This document shows positions 14,021-22,393 of a DNA stretch of 29,765 nt, in pieces. The notes under the pieces are model-generated. The model had not been told where the DNA came from. It was given only the letters and a program-made list of their open reading frames with translations, and did no database searches. The DNA comes from CAYVFC01 sp964450715 (GTDB lineage: Bacteria > Myxococcota_A > Polyangia > Polyangiales > JAFGIB01): the NCBI GenBank assembly GCA_964450715.1, contig CAYVFC010000102.1, forward strand, positions 1-29,765, given 5' to 3'. Every line of letters begins with the position of its first letter. Position 1 is the stretch's first letter. A program made the position numbers and the translations under genes.

Positions 14021-16423
14021 ATGCGCAAGCTCCCTCTCTACCCCGAGATCTTCGCCGTCTCCCTGGCGGCCATCTTGCTGGAGATCGCCTATACCCGCAT
14101 CTTCTCCTTCAAGGTCTACTACCTCTTTACCTACCTGATCATCGGTGTCGGGCTCTCGGGTCTTGGGGCCGGGGGGGTGCTGGTCACGGTCTGGAAACGT
14201 TTGCGGGAGATGGAGCCGGGACGGCTGGTCGCCAACCTGAGCCTGCTGGCGAGTGCGTGCGCCGCAGGCGGCTACCCGCTGATCGCGAAAACCCGTATCA
14301 ACGTCGAGCAGCTGGCCTCCGGTCCGGCCGAGATGGCCAAGCTCGCCCTGCTCTGCGCCGTGCTCGCCCTTCCCTTCCTGGCGGCCGGCATCATCATCGC
14401 TTCCATCCTCAGCAACCGACCCGAGGCGGCCGGCCGTCTCTACGGAGCCGACCTGCTGGGCGCCGCCCTAGGCTGCGCCGCCGCGGTGCCCCTGCTGACC
14501 GATTTGGGCCCGCCGGCCACGGTGATGCTGTCGTCCCTGCTCTTCGCCGCCGCCAGCCTGAGGACGGCGGCGCGTTCGAAGGCGCTGCTACCGGCCGCGG
14601 CAGCGATTTGCACCGGCCCGCTGCTCGCCCTGTTCGACCCCCGGCTGCTGCCCGACCCGGCGGTCGACCGGGCCAAGCATTTCGACAATTTCCGGCAGGC
14701 GGATCTGATCGAGTTCTCGCAATGGCACCCGGTCTTCCGCGTGGACGTGGCGGAGCACCCTCTGGTCGAGCAGCGCGGCTCGGTCTACATCCTCTTGCAC
14801 GATGGCCAGCCGGGCTCGGGGCTGAGGCCCTTCAATGGAAATATCAAGACGCTGGAGTACCTGGTACGAGATCCGCGCGCCCTTCCCTTCTCGGTGCTGC
14901 CGCCGGAACCGCGGGTGCTGATCATCGGCGCGGCCGGAGGGCAGGAGATCCTGGCCTCGCTCTATTTCGGCGCCTCGCAGGTCACCGCGGTGGAGCTCAA
15001 TCCCGTCACCGTCTCGCTGCTCACGGACACCTACGCCGAGCTCACCGGGCGGCTGGCGGAAGACCCGCGCGTCGACCTCATCAACGGGGAGGGACGCTGG
15101 TTCCTGCAACAGAGCCGAGACACCTACGATCTCATCTGGTTCGTCGCCCCGGACTCCTACGCGGCGATGAACGCCTCCAGCTCGGGCGCCTACGTGCTCT
15201 CAGAAAGCTACCTCTACACGGTGGAGACGCTGCAGCAGAGCCTGGAACGTCTCTCTGAGAACGGCGTGATCTGCGCGCAGTTCGGCGAGATCGACTACGC
15301 GAACCGTCCCAACCGCACCACGCGCTACCTTACCACCGCGCGACGGGCCTTTACCGGGATGGGAATCGGTAACTTCTCGCGGCGGGTGCTGCTGGCCAGC
15401 TCGCCCGGTTTTCCGCCCTTCGAGGAGTCGATCGTGCTGCTGGCCCGCACTCCCTTCGACAGCCGGGCGATATCGGGCTTCGGCGAGGCGCTGCGCGAGA
15501 TTAAAGGAGGGCAGGTGCGTTACGTGCACGGGCGCGAACGGCTGGCCGGCCCGCCCCACTACGCCATCACCCTGCCGGAGACGCAGCTGGACAAGCTTTA
15601 TGCGAAGTATCCCTACCTGGTCGACCCGGTTCGGGATGACTCGCCCTTCTTCTGGCACTTCACCGGCTTTACCCGCGCCCTGTTCGACCCACCGCCGCAG
15701 ACCGGCAGCGTGCTGGATTTCGAGAACGGCATCGGCGAGCAGGTCGCCGTGGTGCTGCTGGCCCTGGTGACGGCGCTGGCCGCGGCCCTGCTGCTGTTGC
15801 CGCTGCTGGCCATCCGCAAGACCTGGCTCGAGGTTCCCCACAAGACCCGGGTAGGCATCTACTTCGCCTCGCTGGGTCTCGGCTTCATGTTCATCGAGGT
15901 GGTGCTGATCCAGATGTTCACGCTCTTTCTGGGTTATCCCACCTATTCGCTGTCGGTGACTCTTTTCGGGATGCTGGTCTTCTCCGGTATCGGAAGCCTG
16001 CTCAGCGACGGCTACTCAGGTCGGCGCAACTGGATCCTGCTGATCCTGGTCTCGCTGCTGGCCGCCATCATCCTCGCCTACCGGCTCTTGCTTCCCCCGG
16101 TCATCGAAGCGTTCATCGGCCACGCCTTAGCAATGCGCATCGGGCTGGTCACGCTGCTGATCGCACCGCTCGGGATGGTGCTGGGATCCTTCATGCCGGT
16201 AGGGTTGAGGAGTGTAGCCGGAATCGGCTCTCACCGCCGGCAGCTCGTCGCCTGGGCCTGGGCGGTCAACGGCTTCTTCTCGGTCATCGCCTCGGTTCTC
16301 TGCACCATCCTGGCCATGGTGATCGGGTTCAAAATGGTCCTGGCGCTGGCCCTGGTCGTCTACGGCGTGGGTGTGCTGGCGCTCGCGGGTATCCCGAGTA
16401 ACGAGGAAAAGACGGCGGGGTAG
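14021..16423 (+). CDS. Polytopic membrane protein with spermidine-synthase-like domain
   Basis: 800 residues. The N-terminal block (1-205) contains about five or six hydrophobic helices; the C-terminal block (about 570-795) contains about six to eight more. Between them, residues about 225-560 resemble a spermidine synthase/SAM-binding Rossmann domain: VLIIGAAGGQEILASL (299-314) is motif I, VTAVELNP (321-328) holds the acidic ribose-binding Glu, and DTYDLIWFVAPDSY (367-380) is the position of the acidic active-site motif. True aminopropyltransferases have a D-x-x-D style acidic pair there; here the strand reads WFVAPDS, so polyamine synthesis is doubtful and another SAM-like ligand or a sensory role is possible. 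Proteins of this architecture are widely annotated as 'spermidine synthase' in GC-rich bacteria with unknown function. No ribosome site is evident at ATG 14021. The gene stands alone between the palindrome and a weak terminator. Confidence 0.75.
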   Translation: MRKLPLYPEIFAVSLAAILLEIAYTRIFSFKVYYLFTYLIIGVGLSGLGAGGVLVTVWKRLREMEPGRLVANLSLLASACAAGGYPLIAKTRINVEQLASGPAEMAKLALLCAVLALPFLAAGIIIASILSNRPEAAGRLYGADLLGAALGCAAAVPLLTDLGPPATVMLSSLLFAAASLRTAARSKALLPAAAAICTGPLLALFDPRLLPDPAVDRAKHFDNFRQADLIEFSQWHPVFRVDVAEHPLVEQRGSVYILLHDGQPGSGLRPFNGNIKTLEYLVRDPRALPFSVLPPEPRVLIIGAAGGQEILASLYFGASQVTAVELNPVTVSLLTDTYAELTGRLAEDPRVDLINGEGRWFLQQSRDTYDLIWFVAPDSYAAMNASSSGAYVLSESYLYTVETLQQSLERLSENGVICAQFGEIDYANRPNRTTRYLTTARRAFTGMGIGNFSRRVLLASSPGFPPFEESIVLLARTPFDSRAISGFGEALREIKGGQVRYVHGRERLAGPPHYAITLPETQLDKLYAKYPYLVDPVRDDSPFFWHFTGFTRALFDPPPQTGSVLDFENGIGEQVAVVLLALVTALAAALLLLPLLAIRKTWLEVPHKTRVGIYFASLGLGFMFIEVVLIQMFTLFLGYPTYSLSVTLFGMLVFSGIGSLLSDGYSGRRNWILLILVSLLAAIILAYRLLLPPVIEAFIGHALAMRIGLVTLLIAPLGMVLGSFMPVGLRSVAGIGSHRRQLVAWAWAVNGFFSVIASVLCTILAMVIGFKMVLALALVVYGVGVLALAGIPSNEEKTAG

Positions 16424-16447
16424 AGCGCATACCAGAGCCGCGCTTTT
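16424..16447 (+). terminator. Weak terminator-like hairpin after the membrane protein gene
   Basis: AGCGC (16424-16428) pairs with GCGCT (16440-16444), followed by TTTT (16444-16447). It directly follows the stop codon. The stem has only five base pairs, so the call is tentative. Confidence 0.35.
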
Positions 16448-16543
16448 CGTATCTCTAAGCCTCCTCGCTCGCTCGTTCCCCGGGGGTCAATCTTTTGGCT
16501 CGGGAAGATAATCCTGCCCCTGTTTGTGGGCGGTACGCCGACG

Positions 16544-16590
16544 TAAAATAAAGGGACATTGGACGACAATTCGCAGAAAGAAGGGGTCGT
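16544..16590 (+). promoter_or_regulatory. Promoter -10 and folded leader of the CxxCH lipoprotein gene
   Basis: TAAAAT (16544-16549) is a good -10, with only a weak TTTG-containing element about 17 bp upstream. A start near 16556 would give a leader of about 36 nt. In it GACGAC (16562-16567) can pair with GTCGTC (16585-16590), enclosing the AAGGGG ribosome site in the loop, so the leader might modulate translation. Confidence 0.35.
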
Positions 16591-16591
16591 C

Positions 16592-18610
16592 ATGCGTAAT
16601 TATTTAATCTTCATTAACTGTTTTCTGTTTTGCGCCCTGCTCGCCCTGTCGGCCTGCTCTGCCGAGAACGAAAACGGCCGGAGCGGCTCTGGCGGTGTCG
16701 GTGCGAACGGATCGGCCGGTTCCGGCGGAGCCGGCGGAGCGCCGCCGGCCGGGGGTACGGGCGGTACCTCGGGTTTCTCCTGGACCTCGGGTAGCGGGGG
16801 AGCGAGCGGCGGAACCGGCGGCTCGAGCGGCGGCGGCGGGGATGGAACGGCCGGAAGCGATCCCCTGCCCGCGGGACCGCTGGTCATGGACGAGTGCCCC
16901 GGCCCCGTGGACGCGGCCACCGTAGCCGCGCTCGACGCGGGCGGCGGTGTGGGCACGGTTAGCATGCTCTATCCCTATGACAAGACCGTGTTTCCGGGAA
17001 CCATCATCTCGCCGTTCCTGCAGTGGCAGTCGTCCTCCAACACGGCGGACGCAGTGCTATTAGAACTGCGCTCGGCCGAGTTCGAGTACCGGGGCTGCTT
17101 CGGCCCGCTCGACGCACCACGGCTGCAGATCCCCCAGCACGCCTGGGACGCGGCCTTCGAGAAGAACCTGAGCGCGACGGACCTGTTGACCATGGAGCTC
17201 ACCGTGAGCTCCGGGGGCGCGGTGAGCGGACCGGCTACCCAGACCTGGTCGCTGGCGCCGGGAAGCCTGAAGGGAACCGTCTATTACAACACCTATGACT
17301 CTCCCAAGGCCAACATGAACGGCGCGGTCATGCGCATCAGCCCCGGGGCGGTCGAGCCCGAGGTGCTGCTCACCATGGATGGGGTGGCACAGCCCATTCC
17401 CTTCGGTCCCTGCATCTCCTGCCACTCGGTGTCGTCGCACGGCGGGATGCTGGTAGCCTCCGCCCATCTCTACCCCTACGTACCGGGCGGCTTCAACAGC
17501 GCATCCTATGACCTGCAGGCCAATCCCGGCCTCAATCCGCCCTTCCTGGTCGATCAGCTCGACGAAGCCGGCTTCAGCGCGGTCTATCCGGACGGATCGC
17601 GCGTCATGACCAACGGCTCGCCGACCGACAGCACCACCGGCGGCCAGCCCTTCTTCCCCTATGGCGATCACAACGTCTACGCCATGGTAGGGCCGCGCGT
17701 GGCCAGGTTGTTCGACACCCGGACCGGCCAGCAGCTATCCGCACCGGGCTGGGACGGGGTGGTCCAGTACGCCAAGATGCCCATGTTCTCGCCGGACGGC
17801 ACCAAGATCGTCTTCAACTATCACGAGGACTCGCAGGGGCACTCGCTGGCGGTGATGGATTTCGACGTCTCCACCAACACCTTCTCCAACCTGCAGATAA
17901 TCTACACCGACCCCAACGGCCTCTTCCCGGGCTGGCCGATCTTCACCCCGGACAACAAGCAGGTCATCTTCGCGCTGGGCGACGATAACCATTTCGCCAG
18001 CTGCACCCTGGACCCCCTCGGCAACACCATCGGGGTCTACCGCAGCGATCTCTACATCGTCGATCTGCAGACCCTGACCCCCGTGCACATGGAAAAGGCG
18101 GGCGGCTTCATGAACGGGGTATCCTACCTGCCGCAGGGCGCGCGGGACGAGCACCTGGATTTCTACCCCACCATGGCGCCCATCGCCTCGGGGGGATACT
18201 TCTGGCTCTACTTCACCAGCCGCCGCACCTTCGGCAACGTGACCAGCCACATGGACCTGCTCGACCGCAACACCAAGAAGATCTGGGTTGCGGCCGTCAA
18301 CATCCCGGGCGAGGAGTTTTCCTACGGGGTGGATCCGAGCCACCCGGCCTTCGTGCTCCCTGGTCAGGAGATCGACGCCGGAAACATGCGCGCCTTCCCG
18401 GCGCTCGAGCCCTGCAAGCAGGACGGCGAGCCCTGCCAGCGGGGCATCGACTGCTGTAGCGGTTTCTGCACCGACGGCATCTGCGGCCTTCCGCCCGAGG
18501 AGCCGCCACGCTGTTCGGAGCTGGACGAGGCTTGTACCTCGGATGCGGACTGTTGCGACCCGGAGCACAAGTGCATCGGCGGCTTCTGTACCTTGATCCT
18601 GATCGAGTAG
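16592..18610 (+). CDS. Large surface lipoprotein: Gly/Ser linker, CxxCH site, beta-propeller-like region, knottin-like tail
   Basis: 672 residues from ATG 16592 (AAGGGG 6-8 nt upstream); an in-frame TTG at 16559 has no such support. The signal peptide ends in lipobox LSAC with Cys22 lipidated. Residues 28-90 are a Gly/Ser/Ala tether. Residues about 100-270 look like an immunoglobulin-like beta domain. CISCH (274-278) is a possible c-type haem attachment site. Residues about 330-590 contain beta-propeller-like repeats with MFSPDGTKIVFNY and IFTPDNKQVIFAL, as in TolB/WD40-like PD repeats. The last 65 residues hold two Cys clusters (C-x6-C-x5-CC-x3-C-x4-C and C-x6-C-x5-CC-x5-C-x4-C), a knottin-like pattern. 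The whole protein should be tethered outside the inner membrane. Electron transfer or binding of a surface ligand are possible; a function cannot be read. Single haem binding is uncertain because CxxCH also occurs by chance. Confidence 0.8.
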   Translation: MRNYLIFINCFLFCALLALSACSAENENGRSGSGGVGANGSAGSGGAGGAPPAGGTGGTSGFSWTSGSGGASGGTGGSSGGGGDGTAGSDPLPAGPLVMDECPGPVDAATVAALDAGGGVGTVSMLYPYDKTVFPGTIISPFLQWQSSSNTADAVLLELRSAEFEYRGCFGPLDAPRLQIPQHAWDAAFEKNLSATDLLTMELTVSSGGAVSGPATQTWSLAPGSLKGTVYYNTYDSPKANMNGAVMRISPGAVEPEVLLTMDGVAQPIPFGPCISCHSVSSHGGMLVASAHLYPYVPGGFNSASYDLQANPGLNPPFLVDQLDEAGFSAVYPDGSRVMTNGSPTDSTTGGQPFFPYGDHNVYAMVGPRVARLFDTRTGQQLSAPGWDGVVQYAKMPMFSPDGTKIVFNYHEDSQGHSLAVMDFDVSTNTFSNLQIIYTDPNGLFPGWPIFTPDNKQVIFALGDDNHFASCTLDPLGNTIGVYRSDLYIVDLQTLTPVHMEKAGGFMNGVSYLPQGARDEHLDFYPTMAPIASGGYFWLYFTSRRTFGNVTSHMDLLDRNTKKIWVAAVNIPGEEFSYGVDPSHPAFVLPGQEIDAGNMRAFPALEPCKQDGEPCQRGIDCCSGFCTDGICGLPPEEPPRCSELDEACTSDADCCDPEHKCIGGFCTLILIE

Positions 18611-18674
18611 CGCGACCTAATACGACTTGATCGCTTTTCTGTTACCGGCGTCTCGGGGGGGCGCGGGATTTGAA

Positions 18675-18692
18675 ACCGGGGTAATCCCTGGT
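18675..18692 (+). promoter_or_regulatory. Hairpin upstream of the AraC-family gene
   Basis: ACCGGGG (18675-18681) pairs with CCCTGGT (18686-18692) over a TAAT loop, with one G·U pair, ending 13 bp before the GTG start. It could be an operator-like inverted repeat or an mRNA leader hairpin. Nothing else is recognisable in the 95-bp gap. Confidence 0.3.
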
Positions 18693-18705
18693 AAGAATTC
18701 GGGTC

Positions 18706-19734
18706 GTGTCCCCGCCCTCCAGGCAGACAGATCTATCCTACTCCATGCGTCTGGTGCGCCCTTTCCTGAGCGTGCTGCAAGGCCACCCGGCCATCCCGCA
18801 AGAGCTGCTCGACCCGCTGCTGGCCAGGGATGCGGACGACCGGCTGCCGATCGAGATCCTGCTCGAGCTGCTGCAGGCCGCGATCGAGCTGACCGGGAAC
18901 GAGGACCTGGGCCTGCACGCGGCCGCGGAGGCCATGCTCGGGGACCTGGACGTGCTGGAATACGCGGCGTCCTCCTGCACCACCGGTCGCGAGGCACTGG
19001 AGGTCATCATCCGCTACATCCCGTTGGTCAACGACGCCGCCGATTTCACCCTCGAGGAGAGGGGGCGAAAGGTCTTCACCTGGCTTCACTCGCGGGTTCC
19101 GCTCACCCGCGCGGCGGCCGATTTTCAATCGGCCGCCCTGTACCGGATGGTGACGCTCTGGCTGGGCCCCGATCTGCCGCCCGACGTCGAGGTTTGGTTC
19201 GACCACGAGGCCCCGCCGGACACCTCCGCCTACCGGCGGATCTACGGAAACTCGCCCATTCGGTTCCGCGCGCCGGCCGACGCGTTCCTCTTCGGCACCG
19301 AGGCGCTCGATATGAAGCTGAAGAGCGCGGACCCCAAGCTCCACCAGTTGTTGCGCCGCCACGCCGACCGCCTGATGGCGGAGCTGCCGCGGATCGAAAA
19401 CCTGGCCGACCGCGTACGCTGGCTGGTCAACGAGCAGCTACCGGGTCGGAAGCTCAACGCCGACCGGATCGCCGAGCAGCTACACCTGAGCCGACGCACG
19501 CTGCACCGGCGGCTGGCGGACGAGGGTAGCAACTTCAAGAAGCTGGTCGACGAGCTGCGCCGCGAGCTGGCCTTGAGCTACCTGGAACGAACCCAGCACA
19601 GCATGGGTGAGATCTCCTTCCTGCTCGGCTTCTCCGACCTGGCCGCCTTCTATCGCGCCTTCCGGCGCTGGACCGGTCGTACGCCGCTCGACTACCGCAA
19701 GGCTAGAGCACCGATCGGGTTGAAAACTCCATGA
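18706..19734 (+). CDS. AraC-family transcriptional regulator (OruR/PF12625-type sensor domain)
   Basis: 342 residues from GTG 18706; ATG 18745 (13 residues shorter) is an equally plausible start because neither has a strong ribosome site. Residues about 30-215 match the arabinose-binding-like ligand domain of the OruR/ArgR subfamily (LPIEILLELLQAAIELTGNEDLGLHAA; NDAADFTLEERGRKVFTW; RFRAPADAFLFG). Residues about 240-335 are the double helix-turn-helix: LNADRIAEQLHLSRRTLHRRL and MGEISFLLGFSDLAAFYRAFRRWTGRTPLDYR, the latter being the AraC signature. It is a cytoplasmic DNA-binding regulator whose effector is probably a small hydrophobic or amino-acid-like molecule. Targets are unknown; the upstream lipoprotein gene is a candidate by proximity. 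Its last 11 codons lie in the left arm of a long palindrome, so the C-terminal residues (RAPIGLKTP) are partly repeat-encoded and may differ from relatives. Confidence 0.9.
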   Translation: MSPPSRQTDLSYSMRLVRPFLSVLQGHPAIPQELLDPLLARDADDRLPIEILLELLQAAIELTGNEDLGLHAAAEAMLGDLDVLEYAASSCTTGREALEVIIRYIPLVNDAADFTLEERGRKVFTWLHSRVPLTRAAADFQSAALYRMVTLWLGPDLPPDVEVWFDHEAPPDTSAYRRIYGNSPIRFRAPADAFLFGTEALDMKLKSADPKLHQLLRRHADRLMAELPRIENLADRVRWLVNEQLPGRKLNADRIAEQLHLSRRTLHRRLADEGSNFKKLVDELRRELALSYLERTQHSMGEISFLLGFSDLAAFYRAFRRWTGRTPLDYRKARAPIGLKTP

Positions 19735-19790
19735 TTTCGCGGTCTATCCTCGCGAACTCAAAGACGTTTCAACCCGATCGGTGCTCTAGC
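19702..19790. repeat. Two-tier perfect palindrome at the 3' end of the AraC-family gene
   Basis: Arms 19702-19725 and 19767-19790 are exact reverse complements (24 bp, beginning GCTAGAGCACCGATCGGG), enclosing 41 nt in which TTCGCG (19736-19741) and CGCGAA (19751-19756) form a second stem. The left arm overlaps the coding sequence and the stop codon lies in the loop. It could terminate convergent transcription of the AraC gene and slipin, but its length and perfection resemble a REP-like or small mobile palindrome. It is unrelated in sequence to the palindrome after purL. Confidence 0.8.
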
Positions 19791-19865
19791 AGCCTCGCTC
19801 CACCCGGAAACGAGCCCGGCGCCGGCTGATCCCTTCGCCAATTCAACGCGGTAGCGAAACCGGCG

Positions 19866-20615
19866 CTACTTCCTGCTCAGGGCATCGAAGCCCCTGAGCA
19901 ACTCGATGGGCAGCGGGACGATGGTGGTGGGAGATCTCTCCGAAGAGATATCGACCAGGGTCTGCAGGTAGCGGAGCTGAAGCGCGGCCGGCTCTTGGCC
20001 GATGATGGACGCGGCTTCCTTGAGCTTCTCCGCCGCCTGAAACTCGCCTTCGGCGCTGATGATCTTGGCCCGGCGCTCGCGCTCGGCCTGAGCCTGGCGC
20101 GCCATGGCGCTGCGCATGTCCTGCGGCAAGTCCACGTGCTTGACCTCGACCGCGGTCACCTTGACCCCCCAGGGGTCGGTGTGCAGGTCGATGATGCTCT
20201 GCAGCTGCGAGTTGACCTTTTCCCGCTCGGAAAGCAGCTCGTCCAGCTCGGATTGGCCCAGCACCGAGCGCAGCGTGGTCTGCGAAAGCTGGCTGGTCGC
20301 GTAAAGGTAGTCCTCGACCTCGATGACCGCCTTTACCGGATCCATCACCCGGAAATAGATGACCGCGTTGACGCTGATCGAAACGTTGTCGCGGGTGATC
20401 ACGTCCTGGGGCGGCACGTCCAGCGTGACGATCCGAGTGGAGATCCGCACCAGTCTATCCACAAAGGGGATGATCCACTTGAAGCCAGGCCCCTTGGTAT
20501 CGGCGATGCGGCCCAACCGGAAAACCACGCCCCTCTCGTACTCGTTGAGGATTCGCACTCCCGACATGAAGAGCAGAAAAGCGATCCCGACCAGAATGGA
20601 TAAACCGAAAGGCAT
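19866..20615 (-). CDS. Slipin/stomatin-like SPFH-domain membrane protein
   Basis: 249 residues; AAGGAG lies 9 nt upstream of ATG. Residues 5-20 form one transmembrane helix. An SPFH/Band 7 domain covers about 24-190 (EYERGVVFRLGRI, GPGFKWIIPFVDRLVRIS, TRDNVSISVNAVIYFRV, LRSVLGQSELDELLSERE). A helical, Ala/Glu-rich segment follows (MARQAQAERERRAKIISAEGE) and then a short C-terminal tail. Slipins oligomerise at the membrane face and partner with NfeD proteases. The nfeD gene lies 113 bp upstream on the same strand, the usual gene pair. It should act in membrane microdomain organisation and quality control. The length matches the family. Confidence 0.93.
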   Translation of the reverse strand: MPFGLSILVGIAFLLFMSGVRILNEYERGVVFRLGRIADTKGPGFKWIIPFVDRLVRISTRIVTLDVPPQDVITRDNVSISVNAVIYFRVMDPVKAVIEVEDYLYATSQLSQTTLRSVLGQSELDELLSEREKVNSQLQSIIDLHTDPWGVKVTAVEVKHVDLPQDMRSAMARQAQAERERRAKIISAEGEFQAAEKLKEAASIIGQEPAALQLRYLQTLVDISSERSPTTIVPLPIELLRGFDALSRK

Positions 20616-20728
20616 CTGTATTTTCTCCTTTTCTTCCTCGGCCGCCCCTGTCGCGCGAAAGCGGCTCCAGCCCGCTCCCCGCTGTCGCCGAGCGCCAGCC
20701 GGAGGATACTACCGCACCGCCGTAACCT

Positions 20729-22216
20729 CTACCCTACCTTCTTCACCTTCAAGATCAGGCCCTCGCGGCCGATGACCTCTACTTTCTGCCCGGTTTCCAG
20801 CGGCTCGTTCGCCACCGCCCGCCACATCTCGCCGCGCAGAAAAAGCTGTCCCTCGACTCCAGGCTCGAGCGGCTGTCGCATGGTGCCCGTCTCGCCCAGC
20901 ATCCCCTCGCTGGAGGTCAGCACCTGACGCCGCTGGACTCTGACCACGGCGTACATGACGCCCATGACGAACAGGCCCATGCCCAGGGTGGAGGGCAGCA
21001 CGACGGCCAGGGGAACGCGGAACTGCGACGACGTCCGAGGATCGAACATCTGGTCGGGGACGTCGAAGAGCAGCAGCGCGCCGAAACCGAAACAGAGCAC
21101 CCCGCTCAGGGCCAAAAGCCCGTAGCTGGTGAACTTCATCTCCAGTACGAAGCAGACGATGCCGAGCGCGATCAAGAGCAGCCCGAAGAGGTTGAAGGGA
21201 AGCACGTCGATGGCGAAGAGAAACAGGACCGCGCAGAGCGCTCCCAACGCTCCGGGCACGATCAAGCCCGGGTTGTTCACCTCCACGTAGATGCCCAGCA
21301 CGGCGAAGACCAGTAGCAGGAAGGCGAGCGTGGGATCGGCCAGCCCGATGCGGAAACGATCCCTCCAGCCCAACTGGACTTCGACCACCCGAGCGCCCGC
21401 CGTGCTCAGCGTCACCTGTTCGCCCCTCACCTCCACTGTCCGGCCGTCGATCTTCGCCAGCAGGTCATCGACGTCGGAGGCCACCAGGTCGATGACGCCG
21501 TTCTGTTCCGCCTGGCGGCTGGTGATCGACTCGGCCTCGATGACCGCCTTGCGGGCCCACTCCGGATTGCGGTTCCTCTGCTCGGCGATGGTCTCGATAT
21601 AGGAAGCGGTGTGCTGCGTCGCCTTCTTCTGCATGGCCTCGGGCATTTCTCCCTGGATGGAGACCGGCGTGGCCGCGCCGATGTTGGTACCCGGGGCCAT
21701 GGCCGCGATGTGGCCGGCCATGGTGATGATGGCGCCCGCACTCGCCGCCTGGGCCCCGGAGGGCGACACGTAGACGATGACCGGCAGGGGCGCGTTGAGT
21801 ATCAGCTGCACGATATCGCCGGTGGAGTCGAGCAGGCCGCCCGGGGTATCCAGGCGAACCAGCAGCGCCACCGATCCAGAGCGCACGGCGCTCTGCAGGC
21901 TCGATTCGAGCAGGCTGACCACCCCGTCGTGGATCATGCCGTCGATGCCGGTAGCGGAGACCACCCCGCCGGCTCCCCTCCCGGCAGACGCTTCCTTCTC
22001 GTCCGGCTCCGAGGCCGCCGGGGTCGCTGCCTTCGAGTCCGTCCGGGGCACTTCCTCGGCGGCCATCGTCTGCTCGGTAGCCGCTTCGGTTCCCTCTTCC
22101 GCAGCCGCCGGGGTCACTTCCTCGCAGACCGCGATACCGGTCCAGAACAGAACTGAAAGAAAAGCGCCTATACCGACCTCGATTCGACTGCCTTTTCCAG
22201 GAAATACGGGCGTCAT
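20729..22216 (-). CDS. NfeD-family membrane-bound ClpP-like serine protease
   Basis: 495 residues from ATG 22216, where GAGG lies 6 nt upstream; TTG 22243 and ATG 22234 would lengthen the N-terminus without a better site. The signal segment (about 12-30) is followed by an acidic Ala/Glu-rich linker. The ClpP-class protease domain (about 85-260) has LVRLDTPGGLLDST, the catalytic Ser159 in the AASAGA motif, and a Lys at about 197/198 as general base, giving the Ser-Lys dyad known from the archaeal homologue 1510-N. Several transmembrane helices follow (about 285-420). The C-terminal OB-fold NfeD domain (about 425-495) has GMLGETGTMRQPLEPGVEGQ. It should cleave near-membrane regions of slipin or stomatin partners, whose gene follows downstream. 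The long variant, with protease, TM and OB parts, is complete. Confidence 0.95.
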   Translation of the reverse strand: MTPVFPGKGSRIEVGIGAFLSVLFWTGIAVCEEVTPAAAEEGTEAATEQTMAAEEVPRTDSKAATPAASEPDEKEASAGRGAGGVVSATGIDGMIHDGVVSLLESSLQSAVRSGSVALLVRLDTPGGLLDSTGDIVQLILNAPLPVIVYVSPSGAQAASAGAIITMAGHIAAMAPGTNIGAATPVSIQGEMPEAMQKKATQHTASYIETIAEQRNRNPEWARKAVIEAESITSRQAEQNGVIDLVASDVDDLLAKIDGRTVEVRGEQVTLSTAGARVVEVQLGWRDRFRIGLADPTLAFLLLVFAVLGIYVEVNNPGLIVPGALGALCAVLFLFAIDVLPFNLFGLLLIALGIVCFVLEMKFTSYGLLALSGVLCFGFGALLLFDVPDQMFDPRTSSQFRVPLAVVLPSTLGMGLFVMGVMYAVVRVQRRQVLTSSEGMLGETGTMRQPLEPGVEGQLFLRGEMWRAVANEPLETGQKVEVIGREGLILKVKKVG

Positions 22217-22393
22217 CGGGTTCCTCTTCCGCATCCACGGCAATGGTATGCTCGCCGAGTACAGGCTTCAAGCCCTACCCGCCGGGCGGGCTCCGTGATC
22301 TACCGGAAGCATGTTCCTTTTTTACCGTGTGGCAACCCGGACGAGGCGTTTCCCGCCGCGCTGTCCCCAGGCCTGACGCCGGGTGTCGACCGA

